Source: Pelagomonas calceolata (Eukaryota; Sar; Pelagophyceae; Pelagomonadales; Pelagomonadaceae). Taken from it: a stretch of DNA of 64,000 nucleotides. The DNA lies in the NCBI GenBank assembly GCA_918797485.1, contig CAKKNE010000002.1:1640501-1704500 (forward strand). Direction: 5' to 3'. Each line of letters opens with the position of its first letter. The stretch's first letter is position 1. Below the pieces are notes generated by a model. That model was not told the DNA's origin. It worked only from the letters and a program-made list of their open reading frames with translations, and made no database searches. Shown here piece after piece: positions 18,801 to 27,366 of this stretch. A program made the position numbers and the translations under genes.

Positions 18801-19935
18801 GCTCTGGGCGGAGAATGATGACACGATGACCGTGGAGGCCTTTGCGAGTGACGTCGACGAGGCGGCGCCCTGGCTTCGAAATTGGCTGCGACCCTTTGTG
18901 GAGAGGGCCTACGCTTGCGTCGCTGAAGAGGGTCCCTTGAAATGTTGCGACGCGCTCTTGGCGTTCGACCTGGCGGTCATTCACGCGCTGGGCGGGGAGT
19001 GCACCGTCGACCAGGTGCGCAAGAAGCTCCACGGCCTGGCGCACCAAGCTACAGATAAAAAACACGCCTGGTCCTTCGCGCATGGTAAGGTGGCGCCGGC
19101 ATCATCATTTTCTGATGCTTTAAGAAGGGCAAGTCGTACTATTTTACATCAGCACGACGACCCCTACGCCTTCGTCAAGCCCGAGCAGCCGCCGCTGTGC
19201 TCGCGATATACTGTTTTAGCTATCCGAGCCAAGGCCCTTGCGTTACAATCAGACGACGCGATGGCCCAGATAGCTAGAGTGGCTTTGGAGGACGACGCAG
19301 GTCTCAAATTGGTCGAACGGGGCTCTGTTGGTTTAGAGATGAGTGTCGAGCAGCCGTCGCTGACGGATGCACAACTGGCGGCCTACGTGCAGACGCTCGG
19401 CGGATCATCTTTAAGGGATCGAGTGGACGCGGACGCGCTGCCGGACATTTTGCACGATTTAGCTGGTTGTGCTCATACTTCTTTTCGTAATGCTCTAGAG
19501 GCCATCGTCAAGGCGTGCCCCGGCAGCTCTTTGCTAGGTGGATGCGCGTCGGATACCGCGGTCAAATCTGTCTCGAGGATGCGCGCCAAGGTCCACGAGT
19601 ATCGAGCCGAGGAGGGGGCGACGTGGCCGGCCTGCGCGCGCGTCCAGGATCCGCTCCGCGCGACCATACTATGTGAAAGTAGTGCGGTCATGCTCGCGGC
19701 ACTGGAGCAGGTCGAGGCAAGACCGTTCCGGCTGTTGCGGCTGAAGAACAACCTCGCGAGCGAGAAGAAGCCCTTCAACCTCCACGCGGTCCTCGAGTAC
19801 ACTACAAAAGCGGTCGGCGTGCCGTTGGTCGTCGAGGTCCAGTTGTTGTTTGACGACCTGCTCCCGCTCTTCGAGCACACGCACAACCTGTACTCCGTCT
19901 ACCGGGCGCGGTCGTTCGCCGAAAGGCACACGTGA
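15847..19935 (+). CDS. Cache-like sensor / Cys-rich / multi-TM protein with RelA/SpoT-like C-terminus
   Basis: 1362 aa in one exon. Signal peptide MRLPKVLLMMAAARAQ. Residues about 20-355 resemble an extracellular dCache-type sensor (DPRMRPWYTKV, FTPAYVTTADGLLVAASD). A Cys-rich knot follows (GLRGSACAPCPKGA ... GPLCMRCMRGHH ... CKKCGDW). About eight membrane segments span residues 460-885 (VYVYLVVFVGLAFIWLAW, LLPPVLLMIAVSLTVASV and others). The cytosolic tail ends DPLRATILCESSAV ... KPFNLHAVLEYTT ... PLVVEVQLLFDDLLPLFEH ... HNLYSVYRARS. That order (DxLRaT, H.V, VEVQ, YR) recalls the RelA/SpoT nucleotidyltransferase fold, but the key Lys/Arg loops are not evident, so activity is doubtful. This reading is tentative. 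Confidence 0.7.
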   Translation: MRLPKVLLMMAAARAQELEQIRLEFLVDHLQETMADAWDVTGTVAELVESAVPDHQADLVGGAEALRKAIFASLRMLAEEGRVYMMYAGFEADGTFCGYYGEGQSSRGDDYYYTLLRGWDCAWNYVDSCATDCAGDCVADVTVPCVDGYKGANPDCRRYYDVSSDTGVPDTCASAVSCTTYFDDHYNTAVYDPRMRPWYTKVNAATPRAWSSVYPFASEGVLGITAAWRFANSGGGVVGLDLKLGSIRQIVADAYAAADGSFTPAYVTTADGLLVAASDSSVALVDGDGNPVTATNCSSAAIRAGEAYLATSTSFTGRADAILEIEGVPYWLFRGAVADAYGLDWRVIALHTAACRAGYGLRGSACAPCPKGAASAAGKPYCDVRAHHYRFVENAVEVYACPAHDDACRGQRGDHGAGDALCARRATGPLCMRCMRGHHRVVTRNGRARCKKCGDWRSIAGVYVYLVVFVGLAFIWLAWARKALAREVRTLADRLRARSRLQGFDRALPTLWIVARQAIYAITVMSQVRSIERLSLPRPYSHLMDALTAFAIDIDKYLGPLACFELGYYQQLIFWTLLPPVLLMIAVSLTVASVSMHQLLAKHRLTSKFKRQDEFRRSSRPSLQEASRRAWEAVRTQINAVVAFRANTHYKPPIQEDKVVTMADALRKVVTGWVILCIYLHSFICGVIYKAFVCARPLQSEKFLTGRGEKAFLRADYGLVCGTQTHKAYVLYATLMLVVYATFPAILALRLYINRKDGKPDKYLGFMVSHLRPGAWCLECVAMWYRMVLSGALWLFFRRDDDVVRLGLCVVFVILFVAAISFLRPYATEGKRQACTMIQHSLLIFFCLAIAVKGELFSPKRFALFGTLAFVATIGLACGVAWHVWRADVRALVDGLHAHKLDRLALRRLYEGAEKAVIGEAILEAALVPIEGGVEASDERWEFVESELFGSHGATRDVLRDVWDDPGTEDLEPWLGAVRAQASRKLWAENDDTMTVEAFASDVDEAAPWLRNWLRPFVERAYACVAEEGPLKCCDALLAFDLAVIHALGGECTVDQVRKKLHGLAHQATDKKHAWSFAHGKVAPASSFSDALRRASRTILHQHDDPYAFVKPEQPPLCSRYTVLAIRAKALALQSDDAMAQIARVALEDDAGLKLVERGSVGLEMSVEQPSLTDAQLAAYVQTLGGSSLRDRVDADALPDILHDLAGCAHTSFRNALEAIVKACPGSSLLGGCASDTAVKSVSRMRAKVHEYRAEEGATWPACARVQDPLRATILCESSAVMLAALEQVEARPFRLLRLKNNLASEKKPFNLHAVLEYTTKAVGVPLVVEVQLLFDDLLPLFEHTHNLYSVYRARSFAERHT

Positions 19936-20211
19936 TTGGGCCCCCAGGGCTCCCTGTGCTAAGTATCTTTGTGTGAATCTTTGAGAGATATCGAGATAAA
20001 CCCGTTTTGTAGCTTTAGTTTTTAGGCGTTTTAGACGTTTTTTTGCATCCTGCGCGGCCGCATCCAGCGCATTCGCACATGCACTGCGCCTTTTAGCAGC
20101 TCTACTTGTCTATTAGCGTGTCTGCACCCACCCGTGCCCAGCCGCCTCGCGTAAAACAAGACCCAGCAGCCAAGCCAGTCCAGGCAGCAAAAGCAGCCAA
20201 GCCGCAAACCG

Positions 20212-21060
20212 ATGGGCGCCGACCAGCCCCCAGCGCTCCTCGCCGAGCCGTCGGGCATAGTATTATGGCTCTGGTTCGAGGTCGCGGTCGGTCTGAGTGT
20301 TGTCGTCGTCGTCCTCTCGGCGCTCATTTTGGGGCTAGATGTGGACGGCGCGCCACCCATACCCGTCATCGTCGCGTTAATTTTGGGTGTGGGCTGCTTG
20401 ACGCTGGCGCACCAGGCTAGAAGTTACAGACGAACAGCAGGCTGGGTCGATGTGGATGACGACGGCTGGGACGAGCTGCGGCGCGAGGCGCAGTCCGAGC
20501 GCGACCTGCGGGGCTGGGAGGAGCTCGCGCCGCCGCCGACGGCCGCCGACGTCGCGGCCGCGCGCCACGAGTCCTTCTCGGCGCACGCGTCGCGGCTCTG
20601 CGCCGTTGCCTTTGCGACGGTCATAGCGTGGGCGGGCCTCGTCGGTTGTCTGATAGCCGGCGCCGTCCTCGCTAAAGAGTGGAGCACGGAGTTTATATTG
20701 TGGTGCGCGTGCGTCGCATGTCTTTCGATCTCCGTTTCCACATTACCGCTGTTCGCGCGGGCGCACTCCTGCGCCGCGGCGAACGGCGAGTCGTCCGCAT
20801 TACGATTCGCGCTCGCCTGTTCACAACCACCATGGCAATTGTGCGCGGGCGCGACGCGCGCGGCGCGCGGCACGGCCGCCTTCTTCCGGTCCGTCGACGC
20901 GCGACTGCCCTGCTGCCACCACGTGCGCAAGGCCCACAAGGCCGCGAGGGCGCCCAAGGGGCCGAAGGGTTCCGAGTCTCCTCGAAAGAAGAACGCGGAG
21001 GCGACGGCCGAGGAAACGGACGACCAATTCGCGGCCCCGGACGAGTTCCCCGAGGCATGA
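20212..21060 (+). CDS. Four-TM membrane protein, unknown
   Basis: 282 aa, not recognised. Hydrophobic segments are FEVAVGLSVVVVVLSALILG, PVIVALILGVGCLTLA, VAFATVIAWAGLVGCLIAGA and FILWCACVACLSISVSTLPL. A soluble loop with an acidic stretch (VDVDDDGWDELRREAQSERD) separates the pairs. The C-tail is basic then acidic (KAHKAARAPKGPKGSESPRK ... EETDDQFAAPDEFPEA). No intron. Confidence 0.6.
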   Translation: MGADQPPALLAEPSGIVLWLWFEVAVGLSVVVVVLSALILGLDVDGAPPIPVIVALILGVGCLTLAHQARSYRRTAGWVDVDDDGWDELRREAQSERDLRGWEELAPPPTAADVAAARHESFSAHASRLCAVAFATVIAWAGLVGCLIAGAVLAKEWSTEFILWCACVACLSISVSTLPLFARAHSCAAANGESSALRFALACSQPPWQLCAGATRAARGTAAFFRSVDARLPCCHHVRKAHKAARAPKGPKGSESPRKKNAEATAEETDDQFAAPDEFPEA

Positions 21061-21078
21061 TGTCCCCGCCATCGACCG

Positions 21079-21132
21079 CGCCTGCTCGTTGGCGTGGAGC
21101 CTGCAATTCATCGACGCGACGTTATTCCCGTG
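21079..21132 (+). repeat. Possible introner remnant
   Basis: GCCTGCTCGTTGGCGTGGAG followed by CATCGACGCGACGTTATTCC resembles two inner blocks of the family A introners (CTGCTCGATGGCGTGGAG; CATCGACGCGACGTTGTCCC). It lies just after a stop codon with no terminal repeats left. Confidence 0.35.
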
Positions 21133-21154
21133 TAATATTATTCTGTGGTACTTA

Positions 21155-24100
21155 TCACATATCCTCCGTCTCCTCCACGGCCCCGTCCCCGTCGGGCTCC
21201 TGCGCCGCGACGTCCTGTTCCGCGCACCACAGCGGGAAATCTAAAGATGTCCGCGTCGAGCGCGGGTCCGACAGCTGCGCTTTGCTGAGGTACTTCGGGA
21301 TTAGGGAGAGCGGTTTGCCGCCACCCAACAACACCCCATTCCGTTTCAGCGCGACCCGCGCGATGACGTGGCGCAGGAGCCAGTCTAGCTTCGCGGCATG
21401 CACTTTTCGCAGCGCCGCGTCGGAGACCGGGACATCAACTTCCTCCGGTACATCAACGGAAGGAGCGTCCCGCAAAGCCGCGAGGTCCACCCCTAACGCC
21501 GTCTTGACGGACGAGCCCGCTTTCTTACCCTTCTTCTTCGGTTTCGCCGCCTCCTGCTCGGCGAGGATGGCCGCCCGCGCCTGCTCCGCCGCCTCGCGCC
21601 GCTTTTCCGCCCGCTGCGTTTCCAGCACGTCCTCAATTTTCAAAGGATCCGAGAAGTCGCACGCGCCCGGCAGCTCCGCACACGCAGCGGCCACGCGCGA
21701 CAGCGCTTCGAGAAAGTCCACGAAGGCTAAGGCCTGCTCCGGTACCAAACTAAGGGGCCGCGCCCGGAAGAAGGCCAGGTGTAGCACCTGCGGCGTCAGT
21801 TCCATATACGTCGTCTGCAGGACGTCTCCGTCACTCATCAGGTCGAGCCACTTCTGGAGGGGCAGCCGCCCGTTCACGTGCGCTATGACGCGCGTCGCAT
21901 CATCATCAGAGGCAGAGTACACCACAAAAAGTCGTTGGAGCTCCTTGACGTGCGCGCCAAAGGCCCGCTCCGTGTCCCTCGCATAAAACAACTTGGCCCT
22001 ATGATCATCATCGGCCGCGGCCGGCGTTTTTGAGACGCGGCCCATCAGTTTGGAGATGGCCTGGTGGGGCCGCTTCTTGGACGCGCGCAACGCGAGTCTC
22101 ACGAGCGCGTGCAGGAACGTCGCCCGCGTCAGCGTGGGACCCTCGGCGGCCCGCTCGAAGGTCTTGCGCGCCTTCCGCCCGGGCAGCTTCAGGCCGATCT
22201 CCCTGAGAAAGACGCGGAAGTGCGGCTCGTGGAGGCCGAACAAATTACTTGGGTCCACATAATTGGCCGACTCCGGCGCGCTGAAGAAACCTACAACTGA
22301 TGCGGACGGCGAATTCAGGGGACTCATCACCGTCGACTCGAGGCTCGCCACCGTCGGCGAGTCGAGGCTCTGCAGCGAGCTGTCGAGGGTGTCCATGGCA
22401 CTCGACTGGAGCGTGTCCATCGATCCTCTAGATGCCCGCTTGGATCGGATCTTGAGGAAGTTCTGGCACGCGCAGTAGTGGTCGAAGACCCTCGCAATAA
22501 CACGGAAGTCCTTCTTTAATGAATCGTGGACGCTCTCGAGCACCACATCGAGGCCCGAGGGCGGCTTGGGCGTTTCCCCCACCTCGACCTCCTGCTGTAA
22601 TTCGTCAGGCAGCTGTGTTTGAACGACACCCTCGACCTCGATGTCCTCCAGCCCAGATATGGCGACCTTCTGCTTCTCGAGCTCGAGCTTGTACTCCTCC
22701 ACAGCCAAAGCCCGTTGCTTGGCCAGCTTCATCCGCGACTTGTGCTTCTTCTCGTCGTTTTTGGCACCATCCTTCTCGCATTTTTCTAGCAGCTCGACGA
22801 GAGCAGTGTTTGTTTTGATCGAATCCCAGTCGGCGGCCAGGACATTTCGTGATACTTCCTCAGAGTCGTCAAAGGTGTTAAAGTCGGTCTGGAACTGGCG
22901 CTGCGCGTAGAGCGACTGCTCGACGCGCCAGTCGTCTTCCTCGTCCTCCTCGCATGCGTCGCCGAGTTGTGACGTGACCAGCGTCAACGGTAGGACAGGT
23001 ATCATGCTGTCCATCGGTGATGGTCTGGGTGCTTTTTTAGCGAGAATGACGGGAGGGAGGTTTATGGGAGGCGCCCTTGCGAGACGAGGTCCTTGCATGG
23101 CCACTTCCAGTAAAGGATGCGGGAGCTGGAGCAAGGCGTCAGGCGCGGAGGCCACGCAAGCGACCTGGGGCGCGTGGTAGAAGTAGCAGCCCTCTCCATT
23201 ATCGTTGCCGACTGAGTCGAAGAGGCCCTCGGAGACGCGCGCGCCCGCGACTCGCTTCCACTTCACGAGCTTGGGCGGCGCCCTATCCAACGTCCGCCTC
23301 CTCCCATCGGACGCGAAGTGGAAGAATTCTTTTTCAGACGTGTCTGTCGATGCTAACACGACCCAGGACGCGTCTGGTGATGATGATGGCTCCGGTGGTG
23401 ACGAGGGACCGGCCTCGACGGTCTGGTGGCCCCGCGCCAACTTCTCGCGCACCTCAGCGTCGTCCGGGCGCGTGAGCAACTTGGCCAATATACCAGCCTT
23501 TGACGGGCTCTTGCGGGCTTCGGGCGTGGCCTCCGGCTCCTCTTGCGGCGCGGGCGCGGGCGCCGGCGCTTCGACGGGCTCGGGTTCGGCTTCCGGCAGC
23601 GTCGTATCGACGCCGCAAAACCTAGACACGGGCGGTTTCCACCTAGAACCGTCCGCGCCGCCCAATAATAGTGTCGATTTATGAGTCGCGTTCAGCTTCT
23701 TCAGCTCAGTACCATCAGCTTGCCACAGGTTCAGGGCGCTGCCCCTCAACAAGGTATTGACGGCCGGCGGCACCAACGGCGGTGCCACCGGATACAGGTC
23801 CGCCCTAGACTTAATCTCCTTCGGCGGCCGCCTCCTTTTTATGGTCTTCCGCTGCTCTATCACACCTTTGGAGGCCTCGGCGAGCTGGTAGTGGTATAAA
23901 GCGGCTCGAGAAGCGCCGTCGCACATGAGGTTGGCCAAGACCGCGCGCGCGAAGTCGCCGAGTCCATCGACGTACGCCGCGGCCTTGAGCAGCAGCGGGA
24001 CCGCCGCGTCGCAGAGGGCCGGCCTTGCACAGGGCTCCGCCGACAAATTGAGCAGCGCGCGGAAGGCGTCCGCGGTTATTGATCTGATCTTGGCCGATAA

Positions 24101-26884
24101 TGAAGCGAGGGACGCGGACCGCGGCGTATTGACATCATCATCTTGATCCGCGCCGTCGCCGTGGCGCGCTACTGATGCGAGGGCTCTTACCAAGGAACGG
24201 TCCACGCCCAGGCGCTTCCTCGAAGCGGGCGCCGTCGTGAGTAAGACGACGGCCCTTACAGAAGCGGCGAGATTGCCAGAAGACCAGGCTTCATTGTCAG
24301 GCAGGAAGGACGCGCAGGCCACGACGAGGGCTCCTAATACGCTTTCGAGGAAGCCCGCTTCCGTACATCGCTGGAGCGCGGCTCTTTGCCTAAGTGATTG
24401 GTCGCACAGCGCGACGCCGAGCAAGACGGACCCCGCTCTCAGGGCGAGGCCCGGCCCCGCTTCACTAAGAGACGCCGCGTCCTTCGCTAGTAACGCGGCG
24501 ACGGGCATCGGGCGCTCATCCAAAGAATCGAGTCTTGACTCGTCGACCTCGCGGCCGCGGACGAGCGCATATAAAGCGGCGACGGCCAGCGACCGTATGT
24601 GGACGAATCGGGCCATGTCTCCGGCGTCTGCCGTGCGCTCGCGCGCGAAGGCCCTCCCTGCTTCATCCGCGAGGCGCTCCAGGCCGCCCGCTTCAAGTAG
24701 AGCTCGGCCCTCGGTCCGCGCGAGCAAAGCTAGTGCGGCCAACGCGACGGCGTCGTCAACGTCCGGGCAGCGAATACAATCGAGCAACAGGTGCGCCGCG
24801 CCCGCCCTCGCGGCGGCGCGTCGATGTTCTTTCCGCCGCAGCAGCGCCCAGAGGGCGCGGCAGCCATGGCCGCGCACCTTGCCGCTCCGCTCCGACGTGC
24901 ACAATGCGACCGCGGCCTCGACGTCGCACTTGCGCCACCCTTCAGTGTGTAGTATGTTGTTGTCGTGTGGGTCCGGACTGTTGGCTCTCCCGTCGTAGTT
25001 GTCCCGCGCTGCGCATCGAGCCACGAAGGACGCGAGGTGCTGTGCCGTGCGCCGCAACGCGGCCTCCGCCTCCGCGTCGTCCCCGGCGTACCGGATGCGG
25101 TCCTCCGCCGTTCTTATGGATGCTAAGGCCCTTATGCAAGTATTGTGTTCCTCGCGCGCCCAATTTAGTTCTGCGGAAGGCGCGGAACATCCAAACTCGC
25201 TCGCTTCGGACCGTCCAAATTCGCTCAAACATGCCGCAGCCGTCTCCATGACGTGCCACGCCGGCCCTCCGACCAAACTGGTCCGCTCTTCGTCGTCGAT
25301 CGGGCGCGTGACCACGCACGCCGCCGACCCGCGGGGCCGCGCTGCCTCAACGAGCGCCAGGCACAGCGCCGGCACTTCATGCTCGAAGACTTTGCATTTG
25401 CATTTGAAACACCAGGGCCCCAGCACGGCGAGCGTGCCAAGAGCGGCACCGGCGGCAGACACGCCGGCGGCCGCCTCCCCTGGAGGGATGGCCTCGACGG
25501 GCGCCGGTGCCGGCGCCGGTGCGCAAGCGCAGTCCTCAAAGGCCGGCGCCGGCGCCCAGGCGTCCGGTTCCGCTTCATCGTCCACGAGGTGCGCCTTGGC
25601 CCGTGCCGCGACGGCGAGGCACACGTGCAACACCTTGTCGGCGTTTCCACTGTGCAGAACCGGGCCCCACTCGGTCGGATCTCCGTCGACCGCCGCGCGG
25701 GCCGCGCTCCAGAGGGCGACGGTCGCGTGCGCCAGGAGCCGCGGCGAATCACTAAGTCCTTGGGACCGCTGCGCCAGCGCCAGCCGCGCGCGTGTCGACG
25801 CGACCGCCGCTTCGTCATCCAGGAGCCGCACAGCGTCGGACCGCGTCGCCACCGCCTTGAGTAGTTGGTCGCACAGGTCGGCGAGCGGGCGTATCAAGGA
25901 CGCGGCATCCGCGGGCAGGATCGACGCCTGCTCGTCCCGCAAGACACAACTCGCGGCCTGGCAGATCGCGGCCGCCAGCTCCGTCGAAGGTGATTTGAGG
26001 AAGGGCCCCAGACTTTGCAAACGATGTTGGTCCGCGAACGCCGCGCGCGCGGCCGGCACATTTGATAGCCACCCGCAGAGGGCGTTCGCCGCTATTTTGG
26101 AAGTGGCTTCCTTCGCTATTAATTGAAGGAGGCAGGGCACTGGATCAAAATCTCGCGGCGCGTTTCCGGGCGATTCGAGGCAGCACGCGAGCGCAGAAGC
26201 ATGTTCAACACCCTTGTCGCGGCAGACCGCGTCCACCAAACGCTGGCCCCAGAGCAAGGACGCCATGCGCCTATCTAAATGCGCCGCGAGGCGCCAGACG
26301 ACCCTCGCCGAGGCCTCGTCCAAAGGCACAGACTGTAAACACTCACTTAGAGCTCGACAAGCGTTCTCGTCAAAACCCCGCAAATTTGCAGAAGTCGACG
26401 CCAACATTTCAAGATCTTCCAAAGCCGTGCGGCGGCCGTCTTCCCCGTATTTTTCTGATCTAGCAGTAGAAGCCGCTTTCAGCACCCGAAAGTCGACCTC
26501 CTCGTCGCGCCTAGCACCACAGCCGTCGACCCACTCCCTCCAGCAGTCCTCCCACTCAACTAACCTTTTCATGCGCACCCGCTCGGTGGGGTGGCCCAGA
26601 TGGCGTTTTTTCTTACCAGCAGGTGGCTTCGGACAAACGTCCACCACAACTTGTTTCGTGTACCCAAACTGCGCCGCCGCCGTCCTTCTCACGAGGTTGA
26701 GCGACCCCGTGAGTGGGAGGAGCTCATTTAGTTCCTCGCCCGTCTTTTGATCGACGATTTTTATCGGTAGGCCCTTGCCGTCGAGCACTTCAAAACCGGT
26801 CGTCGCGACGTCGCGCGTGGCCGTGACGTTTCGCACCAGAAAGCCGGCCTTCCTCCACTTCGACTGCTTGGCTGCTCCCCTCAT
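21155..26884 (-). CDS. Large armadillo-repeat protein with EF-hand-like C-terminus
   Basis: 1909 aa in one exon, starting MRGAAKQSKWRKAGFLVRNV at 26884. Residues about 130-900 are helical ARM/HEAT-like repeats (ALASVARHGDGAD..., AFRALLNLSAEPCARPALCD, GDFARAVLANLMCDGASRAA). A linker with acidic coiled coil follows (CEKDGAKNDEKKHKSRMKLA). The C-terminal 450 residues contain helix pairs (DPSNLFGLHEPHFRVFLREI, TRATFLHALVRLALRASKKR, QALAFVDFLEALSRVAAACA) that look like degenerate EF-hands without clear Ca loops. Similar ARM plus EF-hand-like proteins occur in flagellated protists, and a scaffold role is a guess. Longer starts upstream are not supported. Confidence 0.65.
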   Translation of the reverse strand: MRGAAKQSKWRKAGFLVRNVTATRDVATTGFEVLDGKGLPIKIVDQKTGEELNELLPLTGSLNLVRRTAAAQFGYTKQVVVDVCPKPPAGKKKRHLGHPTERVRMKRLVEWEDCWREWVDGCGARRDEEVDFRVLKAASTARSEKYGEDGRRTALEDLEMLASTSANLRGFDENACRALSECLQSVPLDEASARVVWRLAAHLDRRMASLLWGQRLVDAVCRDKGVEHASALACCLESPGNAPRDFDPVPCLLQLIAKEATSKIAANALCGWLSNVPAARAAFADQHRLQSLGPFLKSPSTELAAAICQAASCVLRDEQASILPADAASLIRPLADLCDQLLKAVATRSDAVRLLDDEAAVASTRARLALAQRSQGLSDSPRLLAHATVALWSAARAAVDGDPTEWGPVLHSGNADKVLHVCLAVAARAKAHLVDDEAEPDAWAPAPAFEDCACAPAPAPAPVEAIPPGEAAAGVSAAGAALGTLAVLGPWCFKCKCKVFEHEVPALCLALVEAARPRGSAACVVTRPIDDEERTSLVGGPAWHVMETAAACLSEFGRSEASEFGCSAPSAELNWAREEHNTCIRALASIRTAEDRIRYAGDDAEAEAALRRTAQHLASFVARCAARDNYDGRANSPDPHDNNILHTEGWRKCDVEAAVALCTSERSGKVRGHGCRALWALLRRKEHRRAAARAGAAHLLLDCIRCPDVDDAVALAALALLARTEGRALLEAGGLERLADEAGRAFARERTADAGDMARFVHIRSLAVAALYALVRGREVDESRLDSLDERPMPVAALLAKDAASLSEAGPGLALRAGSVLLGVALCDQSLRQRAALQRCTEAGFLESVLGALVVACASFLPDNEAWSSGNLAASVRAVVLLTTAPASRKRLGVDRSLVRALASVARHGDGADQDDDVNTPRSASLASLSAKIRSITADAFRALLNLSAEPCARPALCDAAVPLLLKAAAYVDGLGDFARAVLANLMCDGASRAALYHYQLAEASKGVIEQRKTIKRRRPPKEIKSRADLYPVAPPLVPPAVNTLLRGSALNLWQADGTELKKLNATHKSTLLLGGADGSRWKPPVSRFCGVDTTLPEAEPEPVEAPAPAPAPQEEPEATPEARKSPSKAGILAKLLTRPDDAEVREKLARGHQTVEAGPSSPPEPSSSPDASWVVLASTDTSEKEFFHFASDGRRRTLDRAPPKLVKWKRVAGARVSEGLFDSVGNDNGEGCYFYHAPQVACVASAPDALLQLPHPLLEVAMQGPRLARAPPINLPPVILAKKAPRPSPMDSMIPVLPLTLVTSQLGDACEEDEEDDWRVEQSLYAQRQFQTDFNTFDDSEEVSRNVLAADWDSIKTNTALVELLEKCEKDGAKNDEKKHKSRMKLAKQRALAVEEYKLELEKQKVAISGLEDIEVEGVVQTQLPDELQQEVEVGETPKPPSGLDVVLESVHDSLKKDFRVIARVFDHYCACQNFLKIRSKRASRGSMDTLQSSAMDTLDSSLQSLDSPTVASLESTVMSPLNSPSASVVGFFSAPESANYVDPSNLFGLHEPHFRVFLREIGLKLPGRKARKTFERAAEGPTLTRATFLHALVRLALRASKKRPHQAISKLMGRVSKTPAAADDDHRAKLFYARDTERAFGAHVKELQRLFVVYSASDDDATRVIAHVNGRLPLQKWLDLMSDGDVLQTTYMELTPQVLHLAFFRARPLSLVPEQALAFVDFLEALSRVAAACAELPGACDFSDPLKIEDVLETQRAEKRREAAEQARAAILAEQEAAKPKKKGKKAGSSVKTALGVDLAALRDAPSVDVPEEVDVPVSDAALRKVHAAKLDWLLRHVIARVALKRNGVLLGGGKPLSLIPKYLSKAQLSDPRSTRTSLDFPLWCAEQDVAAQEPDGDGAVEETEDM

Positions 26885-27366
26885 GGTCTCCCTGTAGCTT
26901 ACGGTCCTGGTTCTGCGACGCCCGGCGGTGGGCGGAGGTGTAGTTTCCACTTTCCACGAGTGGGGTTGTGGCCTCCGGGCAGCCCGGCGGCCGCTCCTCG
27001 CGGTGCCGCTCGGCCGGCGCTGCCAAGCTCTCTGAGCAGCAAAGGCTAGTGCCTCTGCTAGGCGAGTGTGACGCGAGGCCCCGCGAGGGCGTCGCGCGCG
27101 AGGCGTGCCTGGGGCCACACGCCTGGAGCGGTCCTCCGCCCCGCCTGTCTTCAAATGGTCTTGTGTGAAACCCCCAAGCTCTCCCAGCGCTCGGTGTTTG
27201 CGCGCCGCGCCCACGCCCCAGCGGTGGTGACGGGCGCTTCCGGCGAGGCAGCAGCACGCCGTGACACCGCAGCAAGCGCACCACCGCAGAGAGACAAGGG
27301 CAGCACGCCGTAAGAGGCAGCCCCCTCTACAGACAGCAAGCGCCCGGCCGCCGCCGCAGCGTAAGG
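26885..27366. other. Bidirectional promoter region
   Basis: No gene seen. It separates two divergent starts (26884 leftward, 27367 rightward) and holds a CTAG motif at 27045-27062. Confidence 0.6.
27045..27062. promoter_or_regulatory. Bipartite CTAG promoter motif
   Basis: GCTAGTGCCTCTGCTAGG, a shortened variant in the middle of the bidirectional gap. Confidence 0.5.

Noticed and set aside
24237-26750. Several plus-strand ORFs of 180-375 codons
   Set aside because: Antisense to the ARM-repeat gene, with no recognisable protein pattern.
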